Shown: positions 46,872-55,395 of the stretch, one piece after another
Position numbering within the stretch: the stretch's first letter is position 1
Layout of the letters: every line of letters starts with the position of its first letter
Assembly (NCBI GenBank): GCA_030706465.1
Contig: JAUZOM010000003.1
Coordinates: 1-56,670 of the forward strand
DNA from: Bacteroidota bacterium
GTDB taxonomy: Bacteria; Bacteroidota; Bacteroidia; Bacteroidales; Paludibacteraceae
Direction: 5' to 3'
Length of the DNA stretch: 56,670 nt
Translations under genes and position numbers: made by a program
The notes under the pieces: generated by a model
Database searches by the model: none
The model's input: the letters and a program-made list of their open reading frames with translations, nothing else
What the model was told of the DNA's origin: nothing

Positions 46872-48194
46872 CTATTCTTTATATTGATAAACATATTGCG
46901 GATGCAAGCGATATTTATCAGGATTGCTGCGTACTATCCGTCCTTTAATTTTCTGTTCGCTGATAAGCAAATTATATATCGGGCAAATTGCTTCTACAGA
47001 ATCGCGTAAAGCCACAATATCTTTGTATGGTTGAGGTGACCGGACATGCAACGTATAATGAATATCGTGCAAATTAAACGGTACATTTTCAAAACCCGGA
47101 CGACCGGCACGCAAGTCGAACGTACCTTCAACACTAACCCCCAATGAATCGAGTACCACATTTTGCGAAGCAGCCTGTATCTCGGTAATGTGTGTAATAC
47201 AACTTGTTAATACAGCTAACTGATGTTCATGGGCACTTGGTCCGAGGTCGTTACCTGCTAAATAGGCCGGATTATCATGTAATAAGTTGAAATACCGGAC
47301 ATGCAGACGACGCGCACCAGTGGCCGGATCAACCTCTACATGCAGAACATCGAGTTGCGGTTTCTTTTCTGCAATCCTTTCAGGGTTGGCTTTTTCACTA
47401 TGAACTTTGCTGCGTTCATTACGCCACAGGACTGCTGCACGTTTATATTTTAGATATTCACGCAATCCGGGTTGATAAGGCGCTACAGCAACTAAGTCCT
47501 TGGGAGTCTGTACATAGTCAATATCTGCTTTAATAACTTGTTTGTTTGAAACCAGATTAAAGCTGGGAGAATATTTTTCTGTCAACAGACGTAACTCTTC
47601 CAATTGTTCATCGGAAGCAGACGATTTCACATAAATTGTGTAGAATAAGTTATGAGGATACACAATATGTTTCTTAGGCCTGACCGAATCGGGAAGACTG
47701 GTAATAGACACGCCGAGCGAATCGAGAGGAACACCTTTCAATGCGGCCTGACTGAGATATGTATCGGCAATATCACTGGCTAAGACGGTAAGCGCCGATT
47801 CCGGCGAGCCCGGGCCAAGGCTGTAACCCGCAAAAGAATAATCACTATCGCTGATAATCTGATGTCCCCGGATTCTGATACGACGAACTCCCGACCGTTG
47901 CTCGGCAGTTGTACGGGCTGTCAAAACCAATGGTTTTATTTGATCGGTAGGTGTTTTCTGCAATTGCAATAGGGCATCACGTCTCAGAGACAAAAAATCA
48001 TTGAGCGTCCGTCCCTTCACGGCAGTTTGTGAAGATCCGTTTTTAATTATCGGATTAGGAGCATCGGCAGTTTGAGCCTGTAAATTTGAGATGAATACGC
48101 TTGTTGCCAGAAAAAAACAACAGGCTAAGAATTCTTTAAGGTTTACCTTAAATGATTTTTCCTGCTTTACAACCGGTTTAAATGTTTGTTTCAT
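46872..48194 (-). CDS. Exported tandem OsmC-domain protein
   Basis: A 440-aa protein with an N-terminal signal segment ('FLACCFFLATSVFISNLQAQ', 22-41) and two OsmC-like domains. Domain 1 (about 95-230) has 'RIRIRGHQIISDSDYSFAGY' and 'GPGSPESALTVLASDIADTY'; domain 2 (about 280-425) has 'LHVRYFNLLHDNPAYLAGND' and 'LGPSAHEHQLAVLTSCITHI'. The two reactive cysteines are kept in domain 2 (Cys332, Cys404) but are Asp141 and Ser209 in domain 1, so only domain 2 can be a thiol peroxidase. OsmC proteins are normally cytoplasmic; export and location between susD and a peptidase gene are unusual. It may bind or reduce the imported compound. Confidence 0.75.
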   Translation of the reverse strand: MKQTFKPVVKQEKSFKVNLKEFLACCFFLATSVFISNLQAQTADAPNPIIKNGSSQTAVKGRTLNDFLSLRRDALLQLQKTPTDQIKPLVLTARTTAEQRSGVRRIRIRGHQIISDSDYSFAGYSLGPGSPESALTVLASDIADTYLSQAALKGVPLDSLGVSITSLPDSVRPKKHIVYPHNLFYTIYVKSSASDEQLEELRLLTEKYSPSFNLVSNKQVIKADIDYVQTPKDLVAVAPYQPGLREYLKYKRAAVLWRNERSKVHSEKANPERIAEKKPQLDVLHVEVDPATGARRLHVRYFNLLHDNPAYLAGNDLGPSAHEHQLAVLTSCITHITEIQAASQNVVLDSLGVSVEGTFDLRAGRPGFENVPFNLHDIHYTLHVRSPQPYKDIVALRDSVEAICPIYNLLISEQKIKGRIVRSNPDKYRLHPQYVYQYKE

Positions 48195-48233
48195 AATGAT
48201 TTGTTTATTAAATATATTGATTGTTTGTATTGA

Positions 48234-49781
48234 TTATTCAAGTCCGGCATAAGGGTTTGAACCTGTTTTTGCTTCGTTATAGCCATCGTAGCCCCAGTTT
48301 TGCCATAACCCTACCGGATTAATATCACGTTGAGATTGCGGTATCGGGAAACGGTAATTTTTAAGCGAAACAGTTTGTTTTTTGTAGGTAGGATCAACGC
48401 CGGAGTCTTTCAATGTTTTTACATAAATTTTCCAACGTATCAAATCCAGCCTGCGATTTTGTTCATAAGTAAGCTCAAAGACACGCTCTTGTTGTATTTT
48501 GCTCTTGAAGCCTTCATAATCCAAACCTTGTGGAAGATCGTCCGACGAAGGATCTGTTACCGGGAAATGACTAAAAGCCCTGCGGCGTACCTCATTAATG
48601 GCTTCATATGCTTCTGCAGTCGGGGCTCCATTGTATTCATTTATTGCTTCCGCCTTTAATAACAGTACTTCTGCATACCGGAGTATTGACCGGTTAATGT
48701 TCCGATTACTTGCTGAGCTTAGCGGATTAGCGGCATCAATGTATTTACGGTACCGAGGGAGAGTAAAAGTAAAGACAGAACTGGTTGCCGGATTATATAG
48801 CTGTTTGGCGTAAGTACCGGCTTTGCGTTGGTCTCTGTCATCAAAAGCATCAAAATATTTTATATCCGAAACCACAACATGAGGGAGTGCATTACTAAAC
48901 CCGGAAGCAAACGCGCAATGCGCCAAATGGTCTCCACCACTACCATCAGCTACCTGCCCAAGTGTGTGCTGTGTGGAAAAGATACTTTCTTTCCCGTTCT
49001 TATTGCTACTAGCCCAGTTATCCAGGAAGTTTTCCTCCAACGAATAACCTTTAACATTATTGGCTGCATCAATAGATTTCTTGAATTTGTCTTTTTGCGC
49101 TGTGGAGCCTCCTGTATTGGAAGTTTGTCCCCAAACCAGGTAAACTTTCGACAACAAAGCGTAAGCAGCTCCCTTGCTTGCCCTCCCTTTGTCAACCGAA
49201 GCATAGCTGCCGGCATCCGGCAAATTGCTGGCTGCGCTTCCCAAATCGGAAACTATTTGGGCATAGACATCATCAACAGCAGCACGAGTGGTATTCGTAC
49301 CATTGACATTATGCAAAACCAAAGGTACTTCTCCCCAGAACTGGACTGCATAGAAGTAGTAATAAGCCCTTAAAAACTTAGCTTCGCCAATCAATCTCGT
49401 TTTTAATGATTCCGTAATAGCGCTTGAAGCACCAACTTTATCTACTACATCATTGGCACTGGCAATACCCTTGTACAAAGCGGTCCAGACAGAAGTCACA
49501 TAACTATTGGTAGGATCCCATTGCAGTACGCCCAGAAGATATCCACCGCCATTGGGGTTATCGCCGGATATGGTCAACTCGCTGGTCAGGTCGATCATAT
49601 AAGCCAATGAAGTGCTTATTCCGGTATTGGGTACATAAACTCCGTTAGTCAACGCAATGGCATCACCATCCGTCGCCGGAAAATTTCCTTCCATTAGTTG
49701 ACCTACAGGAACAACATTCAGGCTGTCGCTGCACGAAATAAGCACGACAGATAAAACTAAAATATATAATAGTCTTTTCAT
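48234..49781 (-). CDS. SusD-like substrate-binding outer-membrane lipoprotein
   Basis: The 515-aa product has a lipoprotein signal ('LVLSVVLISCSDS', lipobox Cys near 17) and SusD features: 'TRLIGEAKFLRAYYYFYAVQ', 'ALLSKVYLVWG', 'LRYAEVLLLKAEAIN' TPR-like helices and a C-terminal 'RFPIPQSQRDINPV'. It forms the lid over the SusC channel and captures ligand. It lies 39 nt downstream of susC. The ligand need not be a glycan. Confidence 0.93.
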   Translation of the reverse strand: MKRLLYILVLSVVLISCSDSLNVVPVGQLMEGNFPATDGDAIALTNGVYVPNTGISTSLAYMIDLTSELTISGDNPNGGGYLLGVLQWDPTNSYVTSVWTALYKGIASANDVVDKVGASSAITESLKTRLIGEAKFLRAYYYFYAVQFWGEVPLVLHNVNGTNTTRAAVDDVYAQIVSDLGSAASNLPDAGSYASVDKGRASKGAAYALLSKVYLVWGQTSNTGGSTAQKDKFKKSIDAANNVKGYSLEENFLDNWASSNKNGKESIFSTQHTLGQVADGSGGDHLAHCAFASGFSNALPHVVVSDIKYFDAFDDRDQRKAGTYAKQLYNPATSSVFTFTLPRYRKYIDAANPLSSASNRNINRSILRYAEVLLLKAEAINEYNGAPTAEAYEAINEVRRRAFSHFPVTDPSSDDLPQGLDYEGFKSKIQQERVFELTYEQNRRLDLIRWKIYVKTLKDSGVDPTYKKQTVSLKNYRFPIPQSQRDINPVGLWQNWGYDGYNEAKTGSNPYAGLE

Positions 49782-49820
49782 CTCAATTATGTTTTTAATT
49801 AAATATTTGTACAGGTTGAA

Positions 49821-52800
49821 TTAGTAAGCAATATTCACCCCAAAAGTGAAAGTCTTTGCGGAAGGATAAGCTCCCGAATCAATGCCACTCGAAACTTCCG
49901 GATCATATCCGGTATACTTCGTCAAGGTCAACAAATTTTGTCCGGTAACAAAGACCTTGAATTTCGTGGATGTTGCTTTATCGATTCTTACAGGAAGTAA
50001 ATAGCTCAGGGTGATATTTTTCAGTCTCAAGAAGGATGCATCTTCTATATAGCGGCTATCCAACCAGGTTGATGATGTTACAGATGCTTTCGGGATAGTA
50101 GTTGATGGGTTATCAGGTGTCCATCTGTTGACAAGAGTAGCAAGAACATTATAGTCTAAAGAAGGAGATTCCTGGCTTTGACGGAGCGAATTATACAGTT
50201 TGTTGCCATGAGTCCCCTGCAGCGAGGCAAACAGGCTGAAGGATTTATATCTCAACGTTGTAGAAAATCCATACGTAAAATCCGGCTGGGTCGATCCTAA
50301 AACTACCCGATCCAAATCTTGTGTTACATTTCCATCCTTATTTTGATCTACATATTTTACATCCCCCGGTTCAACAGTAGTTTTCCAGCTGGGTTTTGGA
50401 ACTTTTGTAAGATTATCCTTCGTCTGGACTATTCCATCGAAAACAACACCATAAAAAGTGCCTAATGCTTGTCCCTTTTCTATAATGGTATTTCCATTAA
50501 TGATGGAAGTCAGGTTACCCAAACTGGTTACTTCATTGATATTTTTGGCTATATTGGCCGATACATTCCAACTGAAAGCTTTCGTTTCAATAATACCTCC
50601 TGTTACAGAGAACTCAAGACCTTTATTGGTTAAGCTTCCCACATTTTCAAGTGCACTACTGAGCCCTGTCGTAACTTCAACAGGTACGTTAAGTAATAAG
50701 TCCGTTGTTTTCTTATAATAAGCATCTGCGACAAACCCCAGTCTGTAATTGAAAAGATTTAAATCAAGTCCCAGATTATATTGTGAAGTTTGTTCCCACT
50801 TCAAATTAGGATTTGCAGCGTTGCTTGCTGCATAAGCCGTCACTAGTGTATTATTGAACGAATAGTTCTGAGTAGTGGAGTATGCCGAATAATACTGATA
50901 GTCCCCTATTTCCTGATTACCAACCGTTCCAAAGCTTGCCCTCAACTTTAAATCATTGATTGCTTTAATGCTTTTGAGAAAACTCTCTTCATTAATATTC
51001 CAGGATAAACCTACGGAAGGGAAGTATCCCCACTTATGGTTTTGTGCAAAGCGGGAAGAACCATCGGCCCTTAATGTAGCAGTAAGATTGTACCGTCTCA
51101 AATAGGAGTAGTTTAATCTTCCTAAGACAGAGTTTAAGATTGATTCGGCACCACCCGATGTTGGAGCAAGGAATGTAGAACCTCCTTGCAAATTATGATA
51201 AGTAAGTTGCTCGTTTGAAAAATTGCTCGATGCGGCAGTAGAATATTCTATATTGGTTGTTTGAGTGGTATATCCGGCCAGCACATCGAAATAATGATCT
51301 TCATTTACCTTTTTCGTATAATTCAGGGTATATTCTGCCTGCCATGAATCGCTTCTTTTATTACCGACACTTCCATATCCTTTGGCAAGAAACCCGGCTG
51401 CAGACGATGATGGTGCGTAGTAATTTTGCGTGGTATTACTCAAATTTGTTCCGACACTTATTTTTGCGACCAGGGATGGTATGATAGTATATTTAGCATA
51501 AAAATTCCCAATTACCGAATTATTTTTTGTTTCGGAGACGTCATTAGCCAAATCGGATATGGCATTTACCGTTTTATCACCAAGCCTTAAATCGCCCTTT
51601 TCAAATAGGTTTTTATAATTAAAATTGCCATCTTCATTGTATATCGGAACAACTTGCGGAATTCGCAATACATAATCAAGAGAATTGGAAACCCCGTTCG
51701 TGTAGAGTCCGGTATAACTGCTCAACCCGTTTTGATCCAGGTTACTTGCCGTAACATTTAATCCGACTATAAAATTCTTAGACAGATTCCTGTCAAAATT
51801 AAACCTGCCATTATAGCGTTTAAAGTTTGTATTTAGCAAGATACCATCCTGATTAGTGTAACTTCCAGACAAGAAGTATCTTGTTTTTTCGTCTCCACCA
51901 CTGATCGATAATTGGTGGTTTTGCGTCAACGCATTACGCAGAGCTGCACTTTGCCAATCGGTTCCTTCTCCCAACTGAGCTACTTTAGATGCGGTTAAGC
52001 CACTTTCGCTGATATTCTGGGCACTTGCCAATTCCAGATAAAGTTGTCCCCACTCTTTGGCATTCATCAAATCCAACTTCTTACTTACCTGTTGCGAACC
52101 TATGGAATATTGGTATTCAACATTATTCTTTCCTTTTTTCCCGCTTTTAGTAGTAATGATAATGACTCCATTAGCTCCGCGCGAACCATAGATAGCCGAA
52201 GCTGACACATCTTTCAAGACTTCAATGGATTCAATATCATTCGGATTGATTGCAGCCAGCGGGTTTAATGCTCCCCCGGCCCGGCTGATTCCTATCTGAG
52301 TAGACGAATTATCATTATACACAATAATCCCATCAATTACATACAGTGGTTCATTACCTGCATTAATCGAATTTCCGCCTCGAATACGAATACTGGAAGT
52401 CGCTCCCGGTTGACCTGAACTTTCCGAAACATTCAGCCCCGGTACGGCACCTCCCAGGAGATTGTCAAAAGAAGTTGATAACTGCGACAACGATGATTTT
52501 GGAACAGTCGAAATAGCCCCGGTAAGTTCTTTGCGCTTTTGAGTTCCATATCCGACAACAACTACTTCATTCAATTTATTCTGATTTTCATCTAAATAAA
52601 TTGTAATAGGTCCGGCCTCATAAACATCGATTTCCTGGCTTTTATAACCAATGGTAGATACATCTAAAGTAACCGGTAGCGATTTTACTTTTAACCGGAA
52701 ATCCCCAGTTGCATCCGAAACAGTTCCGGTCTGTTGGCCTTTAAGTTTGATGGTTGCCCCTATAACAGTAGCTTTCGAATTCTCTTCGAGAATTTTCCCT

Positions 52801-52931
52801 CGAATCTCGACTTGTTGAGCATAAGTCGCCGTAGAGATGAAAACGGCAAACAGGAACAAGACTCCTAATTTGCATACGAGAAACTTAGGAAACCTTTTGG
52901 GGTTTCCGGAAATTAATAGTAGTTTTGCCAT
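49821..52931 (-). CDS. SusC/RagA-type TonB-linked outer-membrane transporter
   Basis: A 1036-aa protein with a signal peptide, a carboxypeptidase-like beta domain (near 42-115, 'VIGATIKLKGQQTGTVSDAT'), the SusC signature 'NEVVVVGYGTQKRKELTGAI' at the TonB box/plug start, 'IRIRGGNSINAGNEPLYVID' and a long barrel ending 'KTFTFGVNIAY'. It imports ligands delivered by SusD using TonB energy. It lies 99 nt downstream of the periplasmic binding protein gene and 39 nt upstream of susD. Confidence 0.95.
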   Translation of the reverse strand: MAKLLLISGNPKRFPKFLVCKLGVLFLFAVFISTATYAQQVEIRGKILEENSKATVIGATIKLKGQQTGTVSDATGDFRLKVKSLPVTLDVSTIGYKSQEIDVYEAGPITIYLDENQNKLNEVVVVGYGTQKRKELTGAISTVPKSSLSQLSTSFDNLLGGAVPGLNVSESSGQPGATSSIRIRGGNSINAGNEPLYVIDGIIVYNDNSSTQIGISRAGGALNPLAAINPNDIESIEVLKDVSASAIYGSRGANGVIIITTKSGKKGKNNVEYQYSIGSQQVSKKLDLMNAKEWGQLYLELASAQNISESGLTASKVAQLGEGTDWQSAALRNALTQNHQLSISGGDEKTRYFLSGSYTNQDGILLNTNFKRYNGRFNFDRNLSKNFIVGLNVTASNLDQNGLSSYTGLYTNGVSNSLDYVLRIPQVVPIYNEDGNFNYKNLFEKGDLRLGDKTVNAISDLANDVSETKNNSVIGNFYAKYTIIPSLVAKISVGTNLSNTTQNYYAPSSSAAGFLAKGYGSVGNKRSDSWQAEYTLNYTKKVNEDHYFDVLAGYTTQTTNIEYSTAASSNFSNEQLTYHNLQGGSTFLAPTSGGAESILNSVLGRLNYSYLRRYNLTATLRADGSSRFAQNHKWGYFPSVGLSWNINEESFLKSIKAINDLKLRASFGTVGNQEIGDYQYYSAYSTTQNYSFNNTLVTAYAASNAANPNLKWEQTSQYNLGLDLNLFNYRLGFVADAYYKKTTDLLLNVPVEVTTGLSSALENVGSLTNKGLEFSVTGGIIETKAFSWNVSANIAKNINEVTSLGNLTSIINGNTIIEKGQALGTFYGVVFDGIVQTKDNLTKVPKPSWKTTVEPGDVKYVDQNKDGNVTQDLDRVVLGSTQPDFTYGFSTTLRYKSFSLFASLQGTHGNKLYNSLRQSQESPSLDYNVLATLVNRWTPDNPSTTIPKASVTSSTWLDSRYIEDASFLRLKNITLSYLLPVRIDKATSTKFKVFVTGQNLLTLTKYTGYDPEVSSGIDSGAYPSAKTFTFGVNIAY

Positions 52932-53030
52932 ACAATTTTTTAATTGTAGCGGGTGTCCCCTTGATCAGTTTGCCGACGGAAATGGGGGGATACTCGCTTT
53001 TGTTTATAATTAGTAATTAAAATAGATTCT

Positions 53031-53963
53031 TTATTTTAGCGATAAGAATCTCCCGTTCAGTTGATTGGCTTGCTCTGCCAGAAATTGCTTATCTAAATGG
53101 AGAAATCCTTCCGCATGATTAAATTTCTGACCATCGGTCAATACCCATTTCAAAAAATCAGCCACTTCCTTACGGGATGTCTGTTGGGAGTAAATAAATC
53201 CGATTTTTTCCACCGGAATGGTTTCAACACGATTCCTTTCCAACACCTCAATCACATTATCCAGATTTCCCGTTAAGAGTTCCTTTGTGTCCTTCTTCAA
53301 TTCGAGTGGTAATAATGCTATTCCATCTTTTAATTTCCGTGAATTGGTATCGTATAAGTAACCCAGGCTATTATAAGCCAAGCCGGTGGTATCTCTCTTT
53401 ATTGCCGAGAGCAAATAGATATCATCACCCAACACTTTTTTCCCTCTGATTTCGGAAGACTGGTGACTAAAGTATCCGGCTAAGGCTTTTGATGTGCAAG
53501 CCTGATTGTCACGGGCATAAATGGTTGCAACAAATTTTTGTTTTTCTTTTATCGCCGGATCATCATCGTAACTGGTTACTTCAAAGAAAAGTTTATCAAT
53601 CTCCTTTTTGTTTAACCCTTTCTTCCTTGCTGCCGGCAAGATCGGGTTATTTGTGTTGGTTACAGGGAGCAAGGCATACTGTCCGGCATATAATATCTCC
53701 TGATTATCTGTCATCTCATCTTTTGTCGGTTGATGTGCTATGACATTTAAATCAACATGCTGTGCGGTTGCAGCTTTGGAAGCTAGTTTTACATTAGCAT
53801 TCGGGTAGATCTTTGTATACTCTTCAATCCATCTCTCGATTAATGGATAGGTAAATTTAGTACCACTGATTATCACCGGTTCGGTCGCTTTGTTTTCTGC
53901 AGCAAATGCTGTTGAAGAAACAAACAAGGCAAAAAGCAATTGATAAAAATAAGTTGGTTTCAT
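53031..53963 (-). CDS. PstS-like periplasmic substrate-binding protein
   Basis: A 310-aa protein with a signal peptide (MKPTYFYQLLFALFVSSTAF, cleavage near residue 21) and a type II binding-protein fold similar to PstS: 'VIISGTKFTYPLIERWIEEY', 'LLPVTNTNNPILPAARKKGL', 'YARDNQACTSKALAGYF'. No ABC permease or ATPase gene is in this window, so it may hand its ligand to an unlinked transporter or act as a sensor. It is the first full gene of locus B, 156 nt after leader B. Whether it binds phosphate, sulfate or another oxyanion cannot be told here. Confidence 0.75.
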   Translation of the reverse strand: MKPTYFYQLLFALFVSSTAFAAENKATEPVIISGTKFTYPLIERWIEEYTKIYPNANVKLASKAATAQHVDLNVIAHQPTKDEMTDNQEILYAGQYALLPVTNTNNPILPAARKKGLNKKEIDKLFFEVTSYDDDPAIKEKQKFVATIYARDNQACTSKALAGYFSHQSSEIRGKKVLGDDIYLLSAIKRDTTGLAYNSLGYLYDTNSRKLKDGIALLPLELKKDTKELLTGNLDNVIEVLERNRVETIPVEKIGFIYSQQTSRKEVADFLKWVLTDGQKFNHAEGFLHLDKQFLAEQANQLNGRFLSLK

Positions 53964-54062
53964 ACTCTTTTTTATTAAAATAAATATATTAATTCATCTA
54001 TCAGGTCAACATGACCCAATAAAGTAATTGTAAAATTAGAATGTTTGATTGAAAGTGATTTG

Positions 54063-54096
54063 TTCTCGTATACTGCAAAAGGGTGTGGAACGAGAA
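54063..54096 (-). promoter_or_regulatory. Leader-RNA hairpin before the binding-protein gene
   Basis: TTCTCGT and ACGAGAA pair around a 20-nt loop in the RNA between the leader B stop codon and the binding-protein start. It may be part of an attenuation structure; there is no T-tract. Confidence 0.35.
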
Positions 54097-54119
54097 TTAA
54101 AGGCGAAAAGAGGAATCAA

Positions 54120-54293
54120 TCACGACATGTGGCAACACATTCGCATAGAGATGGAAGAAGACGAGAATAATACGGGAGAGAATGTAATTTTGGATAAAGA
54201 AAACTGAGGGTTTTCATCTAAATGAATGCTCGTAAGTTGATTCCGCGAATCAGATAAGACATCCTGAGTAATGTAATAAATACCTTTTTTCAT
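54120..54293 (-). CDS. Short Cys-ended upstream ORF (leader peptide B)
   Basis: A 57-codon ORF (ATG at 54293, TGA at 54120) opens the locus B transcript. It reads MKKGIYYITQDVL at the start and SISMRMCCHMS at the end and is a paralog of leader A (41484-41663) by position, length, MKK start and RMCC end. The frame also continues upstream to 54395, but that would run through the promoter, so 54293 is the start. The Cys codons (TGT TGC) lie in an ATGTG-ttgc-CACAT hairpin. See leader A for possible roles. Confidence 0.72.
   Translation of the reverse strand: MKKGIYYITQDVLSDSRNQLTSIHLDENPQFSLSKITFSPVLFSSSSISMRMCCHMS
54127..54140 (-). promoter_or_regulatory. Hairpin over the MCCH codons of leader B
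   Basis: A 5-bp stem ATGTG/CACAT with a 4-nt loop containing parts of the Cys codons, equivalent in position to the longer hairpin in leader A. Confidence 0.5.
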
Positions 54294-54366
54294 ACTAAAC
54301 CTTTTTTTGTATATCGCATTTAAGATATCTGAACTTCTTGTAAAGATTATTTTCTTTTTTACGTTA

Positions 54367-54374
54367 CAAAAGTA
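54367..54374 (-). promoter_or_regulatory. Locus B -7 box
   Basis: TACTTTTG on the minus strand, identical to locus A, 73 nt upstream of the leader B ATG. A TTTG about 18 bp upstream may act as a -33 element. Confidence 0.75.
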
Positions 54375-54395
54375 ATAGGAGTAGTCTATAACCAA

Positions 54396-54437
54396 AATAC
54401 CGTTTGCAGGGTATTTATGTACCCTATTTATGGTATT
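54396..54437 (-). promoter_or_regulatory. Shared tandem-palindrome operator, locus B copy
   Basis: On the minus strand AATACC-N7-GGGTA-N6-TACCC-N7-GGTATT, the most symmetric of the three copies: two TACC-N8-GGTA palindromes with centres 22 bp apart. It ends 21 nt before the -7 box. Confidence 0.82.
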
Positions 54438-54796
54438 ATTCTATTAACAACTGTTATTTTCTATGACTAGTAGCGGAAACAATATAAATATCGTATAATT
54501 ACTATTTAAAGTTTCGCCGTAAAATAAGTTATTGAAAATAAACGACCAAGAATTATCAAAAAGAGCGGAACTTGTAATTAATTTACTATTTAAGAGATGG
54601 TTGGTTCCGAAGCCGTCAAATCGCCAAAACCCTGCTTCTATGGAAACAAAATTAGCACCTTATGTTGGGTTGTTTTGATAATTACCATCCTGTCAGAACC
54701 GATAGTTGCATCGTAGGATTATAAACAGGATGGAGACCTGAATTTCGCCCCTGTCATCCGAAGCGCGATAAAGCGATACACCGGCAACTATACAGG
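54438..54796. other. Gene-poor region upstream of locus B
   Basis: AT-rich sequence with no credible coding frame and no clear hairpin. Confidence 0.4.
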
Positions 54797-54800
54797 CTAC

Positions 54801-54978
54801 CTACCTCCTATCTACCTCCTATCTACCTCCCGGAAAAGAGATTATAAAAAAGTTCCTAAAAAGATTGGAAAAAGATTGGAAACACATAGACAATACATAG
54901 TTAATATATATCTATGTAAATATGTTTTAACTAAGTATCATATATGTATTATATATGTTTTATATATGTATTATATCA
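54801..54978. repeat. Three successive arrays of 11-bp period
   Basis: CTACCTCCTAT occurs 2.7 times at 54801-54830, AAAAAGATTGG twice at 54858-54879, CATAG recurs 11 bp apart at 54885 and 54896, and GTATTATATAT-like units occur five times at 54924-54978. The sequences differ but the period is 11 bp throughout, so equivalent bases face nearly the same side of the helix. Confidence 0.75.
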
Positions 54979-55260
54979 TGCTACTTCCAATAGGTTCCCA
55001 GGAGGTTCTGCACAGCCTGGTAGGAGAAAGGACCTCTGCCAAACAACGGGAGAGCTGTGTAGGGAACACACAACGGCTTCTGTTGGAATTTTCCTTGTGG
55101 CAACGGTTGAATATCGTTATCTTTGAATGAATCAATCTTCTTTTGGAGCTATGTGAAACAGACATTGATGAATTAATGGAACGAATTATCAACAACGAGC
55201 AATATAAAAGACGACACAATGTCATGTTGATAAAAAAAGCAGAACAAGAGAATAGCTAAA
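54979..55260 (+). other. Possible gene remnants
   Basis: Two short plus-strand frames, one ending at the TGA near 55130 and one ending at TAA near 55258 ('DIDELMERIINNEQYKRRHN' then 'VMLIKKAEQENS'), have some coding character but no start context or family match. They may be decayed mobile-element genes. Confidence 0.25.
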
Positions 55261-55395
55261 AAATAACGATTTAACTTTATAAATTATACGACGTAACGTC
55301 TTTCTTATAAGGGGAATGAATGAAGAAATAAACAGAAGCTTATCACCAGGTTCTATTGATTTTAAACTCCTACAAAACTTTAGTTACTATGACAT

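Noticed and set aside
49821-52931. Interpretation of the SusC/SusD pair as a polysaccharide utilisation locus
   Set aside because: No carbohydrate-active enzyme or glycan-type regulator is linked; the neighbours are a binding protein, an OsmC protein and a peptidase.
54120-54293. Leader peptides as RiPP precursors
   Set aside because: No maturation enzyme, peptidase-transporter or leader-binding domain is encoded nearby; kept only as a minor alternative.
54294-54395. Upstream extension of leader B
   Set aside because: It would be translated from within the promoter and operator; the ATG at 54293 matches the paralogous leader A.
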